DNA of 64,000 bases from Myxococcales bacterium (lineage in GTDB: Bacteria > Myxococcota_A > Polyangia > Polyangiales > Ga0077539), in contig JAEUKI010000031.1 in the NCBI GenBank assembly GCA_016793325.1, forward strand, positions 248,001 through 312,000, read 5' to 3'. The position numbers and the translations under genes are program-made. Every line of letters begins with the position of its first letter. The stretch's first letter is position 1. Shown here piece by piece: positions 24,107-33,290 of this stretch. The notes below the pieces were generated by a model. The model did not search any database. It worked only from the letters and a program-made list of their open reading frames with translations, and had not been told where the DNA came from.

Positions 24107-25795
24107 TTACTGATGATCGTCTGGTTCGGGCGGAACCACCGTGGGGCGGTCGTCGATTTCGTCCGGCGGCTCACCGGCCGGGGGCGGATCGGTCTTGCGG
24201 TCCGCGTCCGCCGTGTCCTCTGCGGGCGCGGCTTCGATGGGCGCTGGCTGCGCAGCGGGCGTCGGAAGCGGCGCCGCAGCGGGCGCTGCCACGGGAGCGG
24301 AAGGGAGCGGCTCGTTGGGATCCGACGTGATGGTCACCACGCGGCGCCGCTGAATCACTGCGCTCGTGTGCGTTTCTCCGTCGTCGCCGGGCGGCGCGGA
24401 CGGGCGCGCTTGCGGCCCGGGCGGGACCATCGTGTCCGACGTCGCCTCGGGCGTCACCGCGCGCAACGACGGAACCCTCGGCGCCCTCGGCACCGGCGCC
24501 TGCGCGGGCGGGGCCTCGTCCTCGAACAAAAGAACGTCCGCGTCCGAGAGATCCTCGACCGTCGAGTTCATCTGCTCCTTGACCGCCGCGAGGTTCTGCG
24601 AGGTCGCGCGGAGGCGTTTGCTGAGCTCGGTCACGAAGTTCCAGAGGAGCTTGACGCCGATGTCCTTCTCTTCTCGGAGGATCTTGAAGAAGTCCGCGCG
24701 CGCGATCTCGAGCATCTGCGACGCGCCGTCCGAGAGCACCGTCGCGCTGCGCGGGGCCTTCTCGATGAGCGACATTTCGCCGAAGAAATGCCCGGCTTCG
24801 AAGCGCGCGATCTCCGCGTCGCCCTTCTGCACCTTCGCGTTGCCCTTGAGCACCACGAAGATCGAGTCGCCCGGCGTCCCTTCGGTGACGACCGTGTCCG
24901 TGTCCTTGAACGCGCGCGGCCGCGCCATCGCCTGCACGCGCAAGAGCTCCCTCGGCTCGAGGTGCCGGAAGAACGGCATCCCCGCGAGGGTCTCGTACGC
25001 GAGGACCATGTCCGACGCGTCGCCGTCGTCCTGCGCGATCGTCGCGATCACCGCGGTGATGTTGTCTTTTCCGCCGCGCTCGTTGGCGATGTCGATGAGC
25101 CGCTGCGTCGCGATCTCTTCGCCGAGCCCCGCGACGAGCGCGTTGAGCTCTTCTTCTTTTTCGACGTAGCCGTGAAGCCCGTCCGAGCAGAGCAAATAGC
25201 GATCGCCCGGCGCGGTGAGAAAGTGAAACGTGTCGACCTCGACCGTCTCGTAGACGCCCACGGCGCGGGTGACGGCGTTCTTGTTGCCGATCTTCTCGAG
25301 GATCTGCGGCGTGAGCTTCCCTCGGCGCTTGAGCTCGTTGATCACCGAGTGGTCCTCGGTGAGCATTCGCACCTCGCCCCCTCGGTACAGGTAGCAGCGC
25401 GAATCGCCGACGTGCGCGATGAAGCCGTATCCGCCCACGAGGACGAGGGCGGTGAGCGTCGTGCCCATCCCTCGCTTGCTCGCGTCCCGCTGCGCTTCGG
25501 AGAACACCGCGGCGTTCGCGGCGTGCGCGGCGCTCTCGAGGAGGTTCTTGACGTCCTCGGGGCGCACGGACGCGTCTCCCTTGGCGAAATCCAGGAGAAA
25601 GTCCTCGTCCTTCTTCAGCGCGTCGCGGAGGCCCTGCACGGCGAGGGCGCTGGCGACCTCGCCCGAGGCGTGACCGCCCATCCCGTCGCACACGACGTAG
25701 AGCCCCAGCCGACGATCGACGAGGAAGTTGTCTTCGTTGTGCTCTCGAACACGGCCAACGTCCGTGCGTGCGTGGGAACGAATCGTCGCGGGCAT
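24107..25795 (-). CDS. PP2C-type protein phosphatase fused to a cyclic-nucleotide-binding domain
   Basis: 562-residue signalling protein. Residues 1-255 are a PPM/PP2C Ser/Thr phosphatase: RVREHNEDNF, VCDGMGGHASGEVAS, AHVGDSRCYLYRGGE, LLCSDGLHGYV and GGKDNITAVIA carry the metal-binding Asp residues. Residues 280-405 are a cNMP fold (MARPRAFKDTDTVVTEGTPG, then GHFFGEMSLIEKAPRSATV, with the R that binds the cyclic-nucleotide phosphate). The last 150 residues are Pro/Ala-rich, low-complexity, likely unstructured and acidic at the end. The build suggests a phosphatase switched by a cyclic nucleotide that opposes Hanks-type kinases. It is divergent from the Hsp90-family gene. Confidence 0.92.
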   Translation of the reverse strand: MPATIRSHARTDVGRVREHNEDNFLVDRRLGLYVVCDGMGGHASGEVASALAVQGLRDALKKDEDFLLDFAKGDASVRPEDVKNLLESAAHAANAAVFSEAQRDASKRGMGTTLTALVLVGGYGFIAHVGDSRCYLYRGGEVRMLTEDHSVINELKRRGKLTPQILEKIGNKNAVTRAVGVYETVEVDTFHFLTAPGDRYLLCSDGLHGYVEKEEELNALVAGLGEEIATQRLIDIANERGGKDNITAVIATIAQDDGDASDMVLAYETLAGMPFFRHLEPRELLRVQAMARPRAFKDTDTVVTEGTPGDSIFVVLKGNAKVQKGDAEIARFEAGHFFGEMSLIEKAPRSATVLSDGASQMLEIARADFFKILREEKDIGVKLLWNFVTELSKRLRATSQNLAAVKEQMNSTVEDLSDADVLLFEDEAPPAQAPVPRAPRVPSLRAVTPEATSDTMVPPGPQARPSAPPGDDGETHTSAVIQRRRVVTITSDPNEPLPSAPVAAPAAAPLPTPAAQPAPIEAAPAEDTADADRKTDPPPAGEPPDEIDDRPTVVPPEPDDHQ

Positions 25796-25945
25796 GAAAA
25801 TCCGCCCAAGTGCGTATCACGCCCGAAACACCGCAATCAATGACTGTAGTGACCGCGCGCGCTGCGCTCGTCGTTCTGCGCACGGACCCAACTGCGACGC
25901 CCGGTGGCAGAGCGCAGATCGGTGTACCCTCCGCCGCCCTGAGCC

Positions 25946-27754
25946 GTGAGCGACATCGAGTTTAGGACCACGCAGGTCGACCTGACCGGCTTGATGACGG
26001 TCCTCGGCGATCACTTGTACTCGACCCCTACCGTGGCGCTGCGCGAGCTCGTGCAGAACGCCCACGACGCCATCACGCGCCGTCGCGTCGAGAGCGAGGC
26101 TCCCTTCGACGCCCGCATTGTCGTCCGCGCCGATCGCGAGCGAGGGACGCTCTCGGTGCTCGACAACGGCGCGGGGCTCACGCGCGACGAGGTGATCGCG
26201 TTTCTCGCGACGGTGGGCGCGGGCTACACGCGAACGCTCCGCCAGAAGACCGGGCGCGACGACCTCATCGGGTACTTCGGGCTGGGATTTCTCTCGGCGT
26301 TCGTCGTCAGCGACAAGATCGAAGTGCGCACGACGAGCTACCAAAACCCGAGCGAATCGTGGCTCTATCGCTCGCGCGACGGCGAGCGCTACTCGCTCGA
26401 GCTCACGGACCCGGGGCCCGTCGGCTCCGTGGTCGAGCTGCACTTGAAAGAGCGCTTTCGCCCGCTGCTCGAAGGGGACGAGCTGCGCTCGCTGCTCGAG
26501 CGCTACTGCGCGCTCTTGCCGCTGCCCGTGTATCTCGGGAGCGATCCCAGCGCGGTGAACGAGGTTCCCCCGCCGTGGCGAGACGAGTCGCTCGCGGGGC
26601 CGCGGCTCGCGTCGGCGCGAAGGGCCTTCGCCGCGCGCTTCGAGCGTCGCTTCGAGCCCCTGTGCGTGATGCCCATCGAGCCCATCGAAGGCAGCGATTT
26701 GCGCGGTCTCCTGTGGGTTCAAGACGCGCGCACCTACGGGACCTCGGACAACCGCAACCTCTCTGTCTTCGTGCGGGGGATGCTCCTCGACGACGACGCG
26801 CGCGAGCTGCTCCCGTCGTGGGCGGGCTTCGTCGGCGGCGTGATCGAGTCCTCGATGCTCACGCCCACCGCGAGCCGCGAGGACCTCCAGCGCGACGAGC
26901 GATGGAAGAGCGCGCACGCCCACATCGTCCGAGCGCTCATCGAGGGCCTCGCGAAGGTCGCGAGCAGCGAGCCCGAGGCGTGGCGAAGGGTGCTCCTTCG
27001 ACACAACGAAGCGCTCCTCGGCAGCGCCCTGTGCGACGAGCGCTTGATGAACCTCCTCGCCAACGAGCTCACGGTCCCGACGTCCGAGGGCGACCTCACG
27101 GCGCGCGTCGTGTTTCGCCGCGGAGATTCTCGGGCGTACGTGTCTCTCGGCACGCGCGGCGGCTTCGAAGAGATGCTCTTTCGGGCGCTCAAGACCCCTA
27201 TCGCCGCGGGCAATCGCTACGGTGTCTTGCCGTTTCTCCGCGCGTACGCCGAGCAGAAGGGCGGCGCGGTCGTCGAGCTCGGGACGGAGGAGGGCAACCG
27301 CCATGTCTTCAAGCGCGCCGCGGTGAGCGACGAGGACAAGCGCTGGCTCGAGTCGCTGCTCTTGCGACCGGGGCAGCGGATGGTTCCCGCGCGCTTCGCG
27401 CCGAAGGAGCTTCCTTTGGTGCTCGTCCCGGACCGCGAGGCGGAGCTGAAGGCGCGCATCGAGAGCGACGAAGCGGACAAGCGCATGGGCGCGGCGGCGC
27501 TCAAGCTCGCGAGGATCTACACGAAGACGCTCGACGGGAGCGTCCAAGCGGACCTCTACGTCAACCTGGACTCGCCCGCGATCGAGGCCCTCGTCGCTGC
27601 GAGATCCCGCGGCGAAAACGCTGCCGATCGCGCCGCGAGGCTCTTGCGGGCCCTCGTCGCGCTCATGGCGGGATGGAGCGAGGGCTCGGGCCGCGTGGAC
27701 CTTTCGGGCGCGCTCGAAGACTACACGGCGACCGCGCTCGCGCTGCTCGAGTGA
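25946..27754 (+). CDS. Hsp90-family ATPase
   Basis: 602-residue GHKL ATPase related to HtpG. The N-terminal motifs are LRELVQNAHDAITRRR (E35, N38), DNGAGLTRDEV (D73) and GYFGLGFLSAF (109-119). The middle domain has NLSVFVRGMLLDDDARELLPSW and TPTASREDLQRDERW, with the conserved Arg. It departs from canonical HtpG (NASDAL, DNGIGM and IGQFGVGF become NAHDAI, DNGAGL and IGYFGLGF), and the C-terminal part is shorter, so it is probably a second, specialised Hsp90-like protein rather than the main chaperone. It begins with GTG 25946, divergent from the PP2C fusion. Confidence 0.87.
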   Translation: MSDIEFRTTQVDLTGLMTVLGDHLYSTPTVALRELVQNAHDAITRRRVESEAPFDARIVVRADRERGTLSVLDNGAGLTRDEVIAFLATVGAGYTRTLRQKTGRDDLIGYFGLGFLSAFVVSDKIEVRTTSYQNPSESWLYRSRDGERYSLELTDPGPVGSVVELHLKERFRPLLEGDELRSLLERYCALLPLPVYLGSDPSAVNEVPPPWRDESLAGPRLASARRAFAARFERRFEPLCVMPIEPIEGSDLRGLLWVQDARTYGTSDNRNLSVFVRGMLLDDDARELLPSWAGFVGGVIESSMLTPTASREDLQRDERWKSAHAHIVRALIEGLAKVASSEPEAWRRVLLRHNEALLGSALCDERLMNLLANELTVPTSEGDLTARVVFRRGDSRAYVSLGTRGGFEEMLFRALKTPIAAGNRYGVLPFLRAYAEQKGGAVVELGTEEGNRHVFKRAAVSDEDKRWLESLLLRPGQRMVPARFAPKELPLVLVPDREAELKARIESDEADKRMGAAALKLARIYTKTLDGSVQADLYVNLDSPAIEALVAARSRGENAADRAARLLRALVALMAGWSEGSGRVDLSGALEDYTATALALLE

Positions 27755-27761
27755 CCAGGGC

Positions 27762-29615
27762 TCAGCGATACACGCGAAGGTAGACGTCGACGTCGTTGTT
27801 CACGTCGTCCGAGACGAGCGCTTGGTTTGTCGCGAAGACCACGGACGCTCCGTCCGCGGCGATGCGCGGCGAGTAGCTCTGACGTGCGTCCCACGTATTG
27901 GCCGGCGGGTCGGCGCCGTTGGCTGGAACGTTCACGCGTCCGAGCCTCCGCGGCGCGGACGGAGTGCTCACGTCGAACAGATAGAGATCCGAGGTCGTGT
28001 TCGCGTCTGCCGGCATTTCGCCAGGGAACGTGAGCACGTTGCTCGACGCGACCACCATGGTGCGTCCGTCGCCCGAGAGGCTGACCTCGGGCCAGTCGCG
28101 CGCAGTCGCGAGCGTGTATGGATTCTCGATGCCTGTGTCGGTGACCGTTGGCGTCATGCCCGCGCGTCGCTGCCAGATGTAGATCCGCTGACGATCCGCA
28201 GGAATTCCGCGCGCGCGGGCGTAGGAGGCGAACGCGATGGTGCTCCCGTCCGCGCTCGGCGCGCCTTGCCACGAGGTCTCGTGCTCGATGGGCGGAGTCA
28301 GCGGCGCTGTGAGCGGCGCGACGGCGACGGTGCTCCCGGGCGTCGATAGGCGCTGCCCGAGCAGGCGCGCGAAAATATCGGTCCCGCCCAGCAAAGAACC
28401 CTCGAAATTCTTCTGCGTGTGAAACACGAAGACGGTGCCGTCGCCCGAAAATTGTCCGCCGAAGATGTTGCCGCCCACGGGGCCTTCGCTCCCGTTCGTG
28501 CGGTCGCTGTTCACCGACTCTTTGAGAGGATCGAGCGCCTGCAGCGGCACCGACGCCGAGAAGAGGTTCACTTCTCGGTCCGGCGCCGAGGACGGATCGA
28601 TGTGCCAGCGCGTCGCCACGACGATGCGACGCCCGTCGTTGGACGCCGCGAGGCTCGAGACTCCCTCGATCTGTTGCATGACCGGGCGCATCGCGAGGCG
28701 CTGATGCAAGTCGAGCCGCTGCGGCGCTGCGGCGCCGTCTCGAAAGTAGACCCAGTCTGCGCCCGCCGCGTTCGTGAAGTCCGGCGCGACGGCGTCCGAC
28801 GGCAACTGCCCGCGCGTGAGGAAAATCGCACGGCCTCCGTCGTTGCTCACGTGGGGGTCGCGGCAGCTCGCCGCGCGCATCCCGCCGAACGAAGACACCT
28901 CGCGCACCGTTCCGGCGAGCACGTCCGCCACGTAGCAGCGCGTCGCGATCGACGAGGGCGGCGTTCCCACCGGGGGAGCGGGGGGATCGTGAGAGACGAA
29001 CGCCACGTAGCGTCCCGAGTTTGGGACAAATGGCTGATAGCTGCGGACGCCTGCGTTGGTGCCCGGCATCGTCGTGCTTGTTCTGCTCACGAGCAACAAG
29101 CCCTGGCACGAGGCGCCATCAGCTTGGATCCGAAGTCCACGCGCACAGACGCAACGACGCAGGCACGGCGCGACCTGCTCGCACGTCGCGAACGCGCTGC
29201 ACCCGCCGTTGTTGTCCGCGCATGTTCCCGCAGCGAACGCGCCAGCAGAGCCGTCGGCGGCCGCGGCATCCGCCGTGGCGACGTCCGGCGGGCACACGGG
29301 GCGGTCGCTCGAAACATCGGTCGCTCCAGCGTCCACGCCCGAATCCACGCCCGAATCCACGCCTGAATCCACGCCCGAGTCCACGCCCGAGTCGATCCCT
29401 CCGTCGGTGTCGCTGTCCGCGACGTCGGAGCCCATGTCCGACGCGACATCGCCCGCGTCCGCCCCGTCTGCGCTGTCCGACGGCTGCGCGTCGGCGCGCA
29501 TGGGGCGCTCGAATCGAAAGCAACCCGAGACGCACCCGAGAGTCACCAGCGCGGCGGCCGCGCTCGCTCGCGAGCGCGCTGAAAGGTTCGGCGCGAGCTT
29601 CGACGGAACGGTCAT
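27762..29615 (-). CDS. Lipoprotein with EGF-like module and beta-propeller (TolB/PD40-like) domain
   Basis: 617-residue predicted lipoprotein. The signal peptide ends in a VSGC lipobox; the ATG at 29613-29615 is chosen as it begins the signal peptide. An Asp/Ser/Gly-rich linker holds five DSGV repeats (about residues 78-98). Then comes an EGF-like six-Cys module (CADNNGGCSAFATC, then CVCARGL and GASC). After residue 170 there are repeated propeller blades of the type SNDGGRAIFLT, SGDGTVFVFHT, SADGSTIAFAS, SGDGRTMVVAS and AADGASVVFAT, as in TolB/PD40 proteins. Likely a surface-exposed protein; ligand unknown. It is divergent from the PEGA/TPR-like gene at 29781, a pairing with its likely counterpart at 52427-55503. 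Confidence 0.82.
   Translation of the reverse strand: MTVPSKLAPNLSARSRASAAAALVTLGCVSGCFRFERPMRADAQPSDSADGADAGDVASDMGSDVADSDTDGGIDSGVDSGVDSGVDSGVDSGVDAGATDVSSDRPVCPPDVATADAAAADGSAGAFAAGTCADNNGGCSAFATCEQVAPCLRRCVCARGLRIQADGASCQGLLLVSRTSTTMPGTNAGVRSYQPFVPNSGRYVAFVSHDPPAPPVGTPPSSIATRCYVADVLAGTVREVSSFGGMRAASCRDPHVSNDGGRAIFLTRGQLPSDAVAPDFTNAAGADWVYFRDGAAAPQRLDLHQRLAMRPVMQQIEGVSSLAASNDGRRIVVATRWHIDPSSAPDREVNLFSASVPLQALDPLKESVNSDRTNGSEGPVGGNIFGGQFSGDGTVFVFHTQKNFEGSLLGGTDIFARLLGQRLSTPGSTVAVAPLTAPLTPPIEHETSWQGAPSADGSTIAFASYARARGIPADRQRIYIWQRRAGMTPTVTDTGIENPYTLATARDWPEVSLSGDGRTMVVASSNVLTFPGEMPADANTTSDLYLFDVSTPSAPRRLGRVNVPANGADPPANTWDARQSYSPRIAADGASVVFATNQALVSDDVNNDVDVYLRVYR
29332..29391. repeat. Coding tandem repeat, five 12-base units (DSGV)
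   Basis: Five consecutive units of TCCACGCCCGAA or its one- or two-base variants encode the Asp-Ser-Gly-Val linker of the propeller lipoprotein. They are nearly identical at the DNA level, more so than the corresponding array at 2689-2790, so the copy number is likely variable between strains. Confidence 0.8.
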
Positions 29616-29780
29616 GGTTTCGGAGTGTGGCTCACTCGTCGCGGTCGCCACATAGAGATATCTCCATGGACGATGAAGTGCAGTAAATCATGCGAGTATC
29701 CGCGCTCGCGCCGCGCCAAAGTCGACACTGGAGAAATCTCTACGGACGCGCCCTGAAGGGTTTGGCATCGTGGTCCGACG

Positions 29781-30890
29781 ATGGCTCTCAGATCGCTCGC
29801 ATGGGTTCGGCTGACGCTCTTCGGCGGTGTTGCAACGATGGCGTCGGCCGTGTCTGCGCAGCCGCTCGACGCGACGCAGGCCGCGGTTCGACGCTCGATG
29901 ATCGAAGACGCGCAGCGCGCGCAGGCCGCGGGGCAGCACACGCAGTGCTCGGAGCTCGCGCTCCGCGCGCTGTCGATGCAGGACACCGGGTCGCTTCGGC
30001 GGCTCGCAGCAGAGTGTCAGCTCGCATCGGGCTCCGTGCTCGAAGCGATCGGCAACGCGGACCTGTGCATCTCTGCGCTCCGGCGCGACGCGCTGGCGCC
30101 GGGACGCGAGCAGCACTTGGCGGGATGCGAGCGCGTGGCGCGCGAGGCGCGCGCGAGGACGACCCGGCTCACGGTGCGCACGCCGCGCCCCGAGCCCGAA
30201 GGACTGCAGATCACCATCAGCGGTCGTTCGCTTCCGCGCGTCGAGTGGAACATCGCCACCGTCGCGCCGACCGGATCGCTCGTCATCGAGGCCACCGCGC
30301 GCGGACAAGCTCCGTTTCGACGAACGATCGAAGCGCGCTCGGACGCGCCCGCCGAAGTGCAGATCGAGTTCGAGCCGGCCGCCACGAACACCGTCACGCC
30401 GCCGAACACGGGCACCGTCACACCGCCGAACACCGGCAACGGCGGGACGCAACAATCGGGCTCGTCGGGCTCGAACGGTGGTTCATCGGGCGCCGTCACG
30501 CCCATTGTCGCGCCTCCGCAAGCGCCTTCGGGCGGGCGGCCGTTGGTCATCGCGGGCGGCGCAATGCTCGGCGCGGGCGCGGTGATGGCGGTCGTTGGCT
30601 TCGTCGTTCCTGCGTCGATGCTCGGGAGCTATCGCGGACGGTGCAGCGGAGTCGTCGACGACCCGACCTTCGAGCAGTGCGATCGCGAGCGAACGAGCAG
30701 TCAGCCGGTCGCCGACGGACTCACGGGCGTCGGCTTCGTGGGCGTCGGTCTCGCCGCCGTGGGCGCGGGTCTGCTCGTGTACGGGCTCACGCGCGGCGCT
30801 CCCTCCGCAGAGCGCCCGGCCCCGCGCGCGATGGTGCTCCCGACGTTCGGGCCCGGATCTCGCGGCGCTTCGCTGCTCGTCGCGTTCTGA
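29781..30890 (+). CDS. Envelope protein with signal peptide, helical repeat and PEGA-like domain
   Basis: 369-residue protein. Signal peptide (LFGGVATMASAVSAQ), helical TPR-like part (30-120: SMIEDAQRAQAAGQHTQCSELALRAL), a short beta domain (125-205) of PEGA type with GLQITISGRSLP and EATARGQAPF, a Pro/Gly/Asn/Ser linker, and two C-terminal hydrophobic helices (about 250-275 and 310-335). The C-terminal tail GSRGASLLVAF may pack in the outer membrane. It shares every part with the product at 54400-55503, so the two are paralogues. Role unknown; perhaps envelope or cell-wall anchoring. It is divergent from the propeller lipoprotein. Confidence 0.7.
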   Translation: MALRSLAWVRLTLFGGVATMASAVSAQPLDATQAAVRRSMIEDAQRAQAAGQHTQCSELALRALSMQDTGSLRRLAAECQLASGSVLEAIGNADLCISALRRDALAPGREQHLAGCERVAREARARTTRLTVRTPRPEPEGLQITISGRSLPRVEWNIATVAPTGSLVIEATARGQAPFRRTIEARSDAPAEVQIEFEPAATNTVTPPNTGTVTPPNTGNGGTQQSGSSGSNGGSSGAVTPIVAPPQAPSGGRPLVIAGGAMLGAGAVMAVVGFVVPASMLGSYRGRCSGVVDDPTFEQCDRERTSSQPVADGLTGVGFVGVGLAAVGAGLLVYGLTRGAPSAERPAPRAMVLPTFGPGSRGASLLVAF

Positions 30891-30954
30891 TCGTCGCGCT
30901 CGATCGCTCGAGGGTCGACAGCGCCGCTCGTTCTCGCGACCATCGTCGCCCCCC

Positions 30955-33279
30955 ATGGACATCTGGAACTGGGTCCGCGACCGCCGAAAGCAGCTCGTTC
31001 GCGACGGAGACAGCCGCCTCGCCGACCTCTTGTATTCGCTCCCTGGCCACGTCGTCGACCTGCGCCACCAGCAGGTCGACGCGCTCGTTCCCGAAGCGGT
31101 CGCGCGCGCCAAGGCGCTCGGCGACCCGTGGCTCGAGCTCTTCTTTCGCCACTGGGATTTGCAGTCGCGCGTGCTCACGAGGATGCAGGGAGAGCACGCC
31201 CTCGGCGACGCGGTCGCGCTCGTTGATTTTGCGCACACAAAAGAAACCGAGGGCTGCCCGCAGGCCGTGTGCACCGTGCAAGACCTGGCCGCGTGCTACG
31301 GGATCGTCGACGGCCCCGGCTACGCGAGCGAGCGCGTCGAGGTCACCCGCGAGACCCTCGCGCGCATCGACCCCACGTGGGGCTGCTTCGACTGCATCTC
31401 GTCCGAGCACGCCGACGCGCTGAGAGACGGCGGCCAGCTCGAAGCCGCGCAGCAGTTTCTCGAGAGGCAGCTCGCGGCCAAGCTCGCCAAGGACGGCAAG
31501 GACGACCTCGTTCGCTTCTGCGGAATGGTCCGCGTCAGCGTCCTGTCCGACCTCGGCCGCAACGACGAGGCGCTCGCGCTCGTCGACGCGCAGCTCGCGA
31601 AGAAAGACGACGCCGTCGGACGCACGCTGCTCCGCCGCGCGCACCGCGCGAGGATCCTCGCGAGGATGGGGCGCTTCGAAGAGGCCCGCGCCGCGCTCCC
31701 GACGTGGCGCGAGTACATGGACGCCATCGACGGCTACGACCTCTGGAGCGACGCGGCGCTCTTGCTCGTCCGCGCCGGCGCCCTCGAAAACGGCGTGAAC
31801 CTCGGCCACGCCATCGGCTCGATGGTCGCGCGGCTCGACAAGAACGGCGCCGTCCGCAGCACCATCCACGTCGCAGAGCGACACGTCGAGCTCGCGCTCG
31901 CGCGAGGCGCCCTGTGGACCGCGCGCCGCGCCCTCGCGACGATGGAGCGCGCGATCCCGCGTCTGCGCGCGCCGCTCGACGCGCTCGACCGCGTGCGCAA
32001 GGCGCGCGAGGCGATCGCCAAGCACGCGACCGACGCGAAGCTCGAGCTCCCCGAGAGCGCCGACGCCCTGCTCGAGTCCGTGTTCGCCGAGGAGCGCGAC
32101 GCGGACGTCGAGCGAGACCTCCCGCTGCTCGAGGCCGCCCGCGCGCGATGGCCCGAGCACGACGCGCTGCTCCGGTCGTACGCAGGCGCGCTCTACGCCG
32201 CGGGCGCTCGCGACGAGTCGTGCGCCGTGCTCGAGGCCCGCGTTCGCGAGGGATCTGCCTCGGGCGACGTCGTTCAGCAGCTCGGGCACATGCTCGTCCG
32301 CGAGGACGCCGCGCGCTTCGACGCGTTCGAGAAGCTCGTTCTGTCCGTATGCGAGTCCGAAGAGACCCGCGCGATCCCCGACTTCATCCGCGGCGTCGTC
32401 GCCATCGAAGACGCGCGATGGAGCGAGGCCGCCGCGCGCCTTCGGACGATGGTGAAGGCCAATCCCACCGCGTTCAACACCCGCCGCATGCTGGCTCGCG
32501 CGCGCTTGCGCCACGGTGAAGAAGGCGCCCGAGAGGCGCTCGCGCTCCTCGGCGAGGTCGAGGCGGGCGGAGCGTTCTTGCGCGCAGATCACTGGGATCG
32601 ACTGGCCGCCGCGACGATCGTCGGCGATTGGGCGGTCGCCCGCGCGAGCAGCGCAGCCCTCGAGCTCGGCGTGACCGACGGCGAAGGGCCCATCGAAGAG
32701 CGCTGGGAGCTCTGCACGCTCGTGATCGAGGACGGAGAGCAGACCCACGAATTCATCGCAGGGCGCACGGGCCCGAGCACCGCGCGCGTGCTTCACGTGA
32801 GCGAGCCGGGCGTGCGATCGCCGTTCGGGGATCGCTGGGTGTTCGACGCGCGGCCGCTCAACAGCGCGCCTCCCGAGTCCGCGGACGACGAGACGCGACG
32901 GCGGTTTCGCTGGATGTACTCCGCGGTCCATTGCCTCGAACGCGCGGACTATCGGACCGTCGAGATCGACGGCGCTCGGCCGAGCGATGCGCAGTTCGAT
33001 CAGTTCATCGACGCGCTCGCGATCCACGGAATCGAAGTGCGCACCGGCGGCGCGGGCTACGTCCTCGGAGACCCGGACGACCCGAGCAAGAAGATCGACG
33101 CGGTGTACGTTCGCTTGGCTGTGCCCGCGACGGTCGACGATCGATCGCTGGCCGCGCTGCTCGAGCGCGAGACCGCGAGCTGGCCGCGCAAGATGGCGTG
33201 GCCCGCGCTCGCCGCGGCCGTCGGAGACGAGAGCCTCGTCGCTGAGCACACGACACGATCGCGCGCGTACGGCGTGTAG
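30955..33279 (+). CDS. TPR-type repeat protein, uncharacterised
   Basis: 774-residue soluble protein made of helix-turn-helix repeats. Segments such as GRNDEALALVDAQLAKK, RMGRFEEARAALPTW, AAGARDESCAVLEARVREG, RWSEAAARLRTMVKANPTAFN and EGAREALALLGEVE have the TPR consensus W/L-G/A-A-P spacing. The C-terminal 200 residues form a separate alpha/beta domain (WELCTLVIEDGEQTHEFIAG, then FRWMYSAVHCLERADYRTVEIDG) that I do not recognise. It precedes the HEAT-repeat gene by 11 bases, and a GTG-started membrane gene follows that, so all three are likely one operon. Start ATG 30955. Confidence 0.75.
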   Translation: MDIWNWVRDRRKQLVRDGDSRLADLLYSLPGHVVDLRHQQVDALVPEAVARAKALGDPWLELFFRHWDLQSRVLTRMQGEHALGDAVALVDFAHTKETEGCPQAVCTVQDLAACYGIVDGPGYASERVEVTRETLARIDPTWGCFDCISSEHADALRDGGQLEAAQQFLERQLAAKLAKDGKDDLVRFCGMVRVSVLSDLGRNDEALALVDAQLAKKDDAVGRTLLRRAHRARILARMGRFEEARAALPTWREYMDAIDGYDLWSDAALLLVRAGALENGVNLGHAIGSMVARLDKNGAVRSTIHVAERHVELALARGALWTARRALATMERAIPRLRAPLDALDRVRKAREAIAKHATDAKLELPESADALLESVFAEERDADVERDLPLLEAARARWPEHDALLRSYAGALYAAGARDESCAVLEARVREGSASGDVVQQLGHMLVREDAARFDAFEKLVLSVCESEETRAIPDFIRGVVAIEDARWSEAAARLRTMVKANPTAFNTRRMLARARLRHGEEGAREALALLGEVEAGGAFLRADHWDRLAAATIVGDWAVARASSAALELGVTDGEGPIEERWELCTLVIEDGEQTHEFIAGRTGPSTARVLHVSEPGVRSPFGDRWVFDARPLNSAPPESADDETRRRFRWMYSAVHCLERADYRTVEIDGARPSDAQFDQFIDALAIHGIEVRTGGAGYVLGDPDDPSKKIDAVYVRLAVPATVDDRSLAALLERETASWPRKMAWPALAAAVGDESLVAEHTTRSRAYGV

Positions 33280-33290
33280 GGAGGGCTTCG

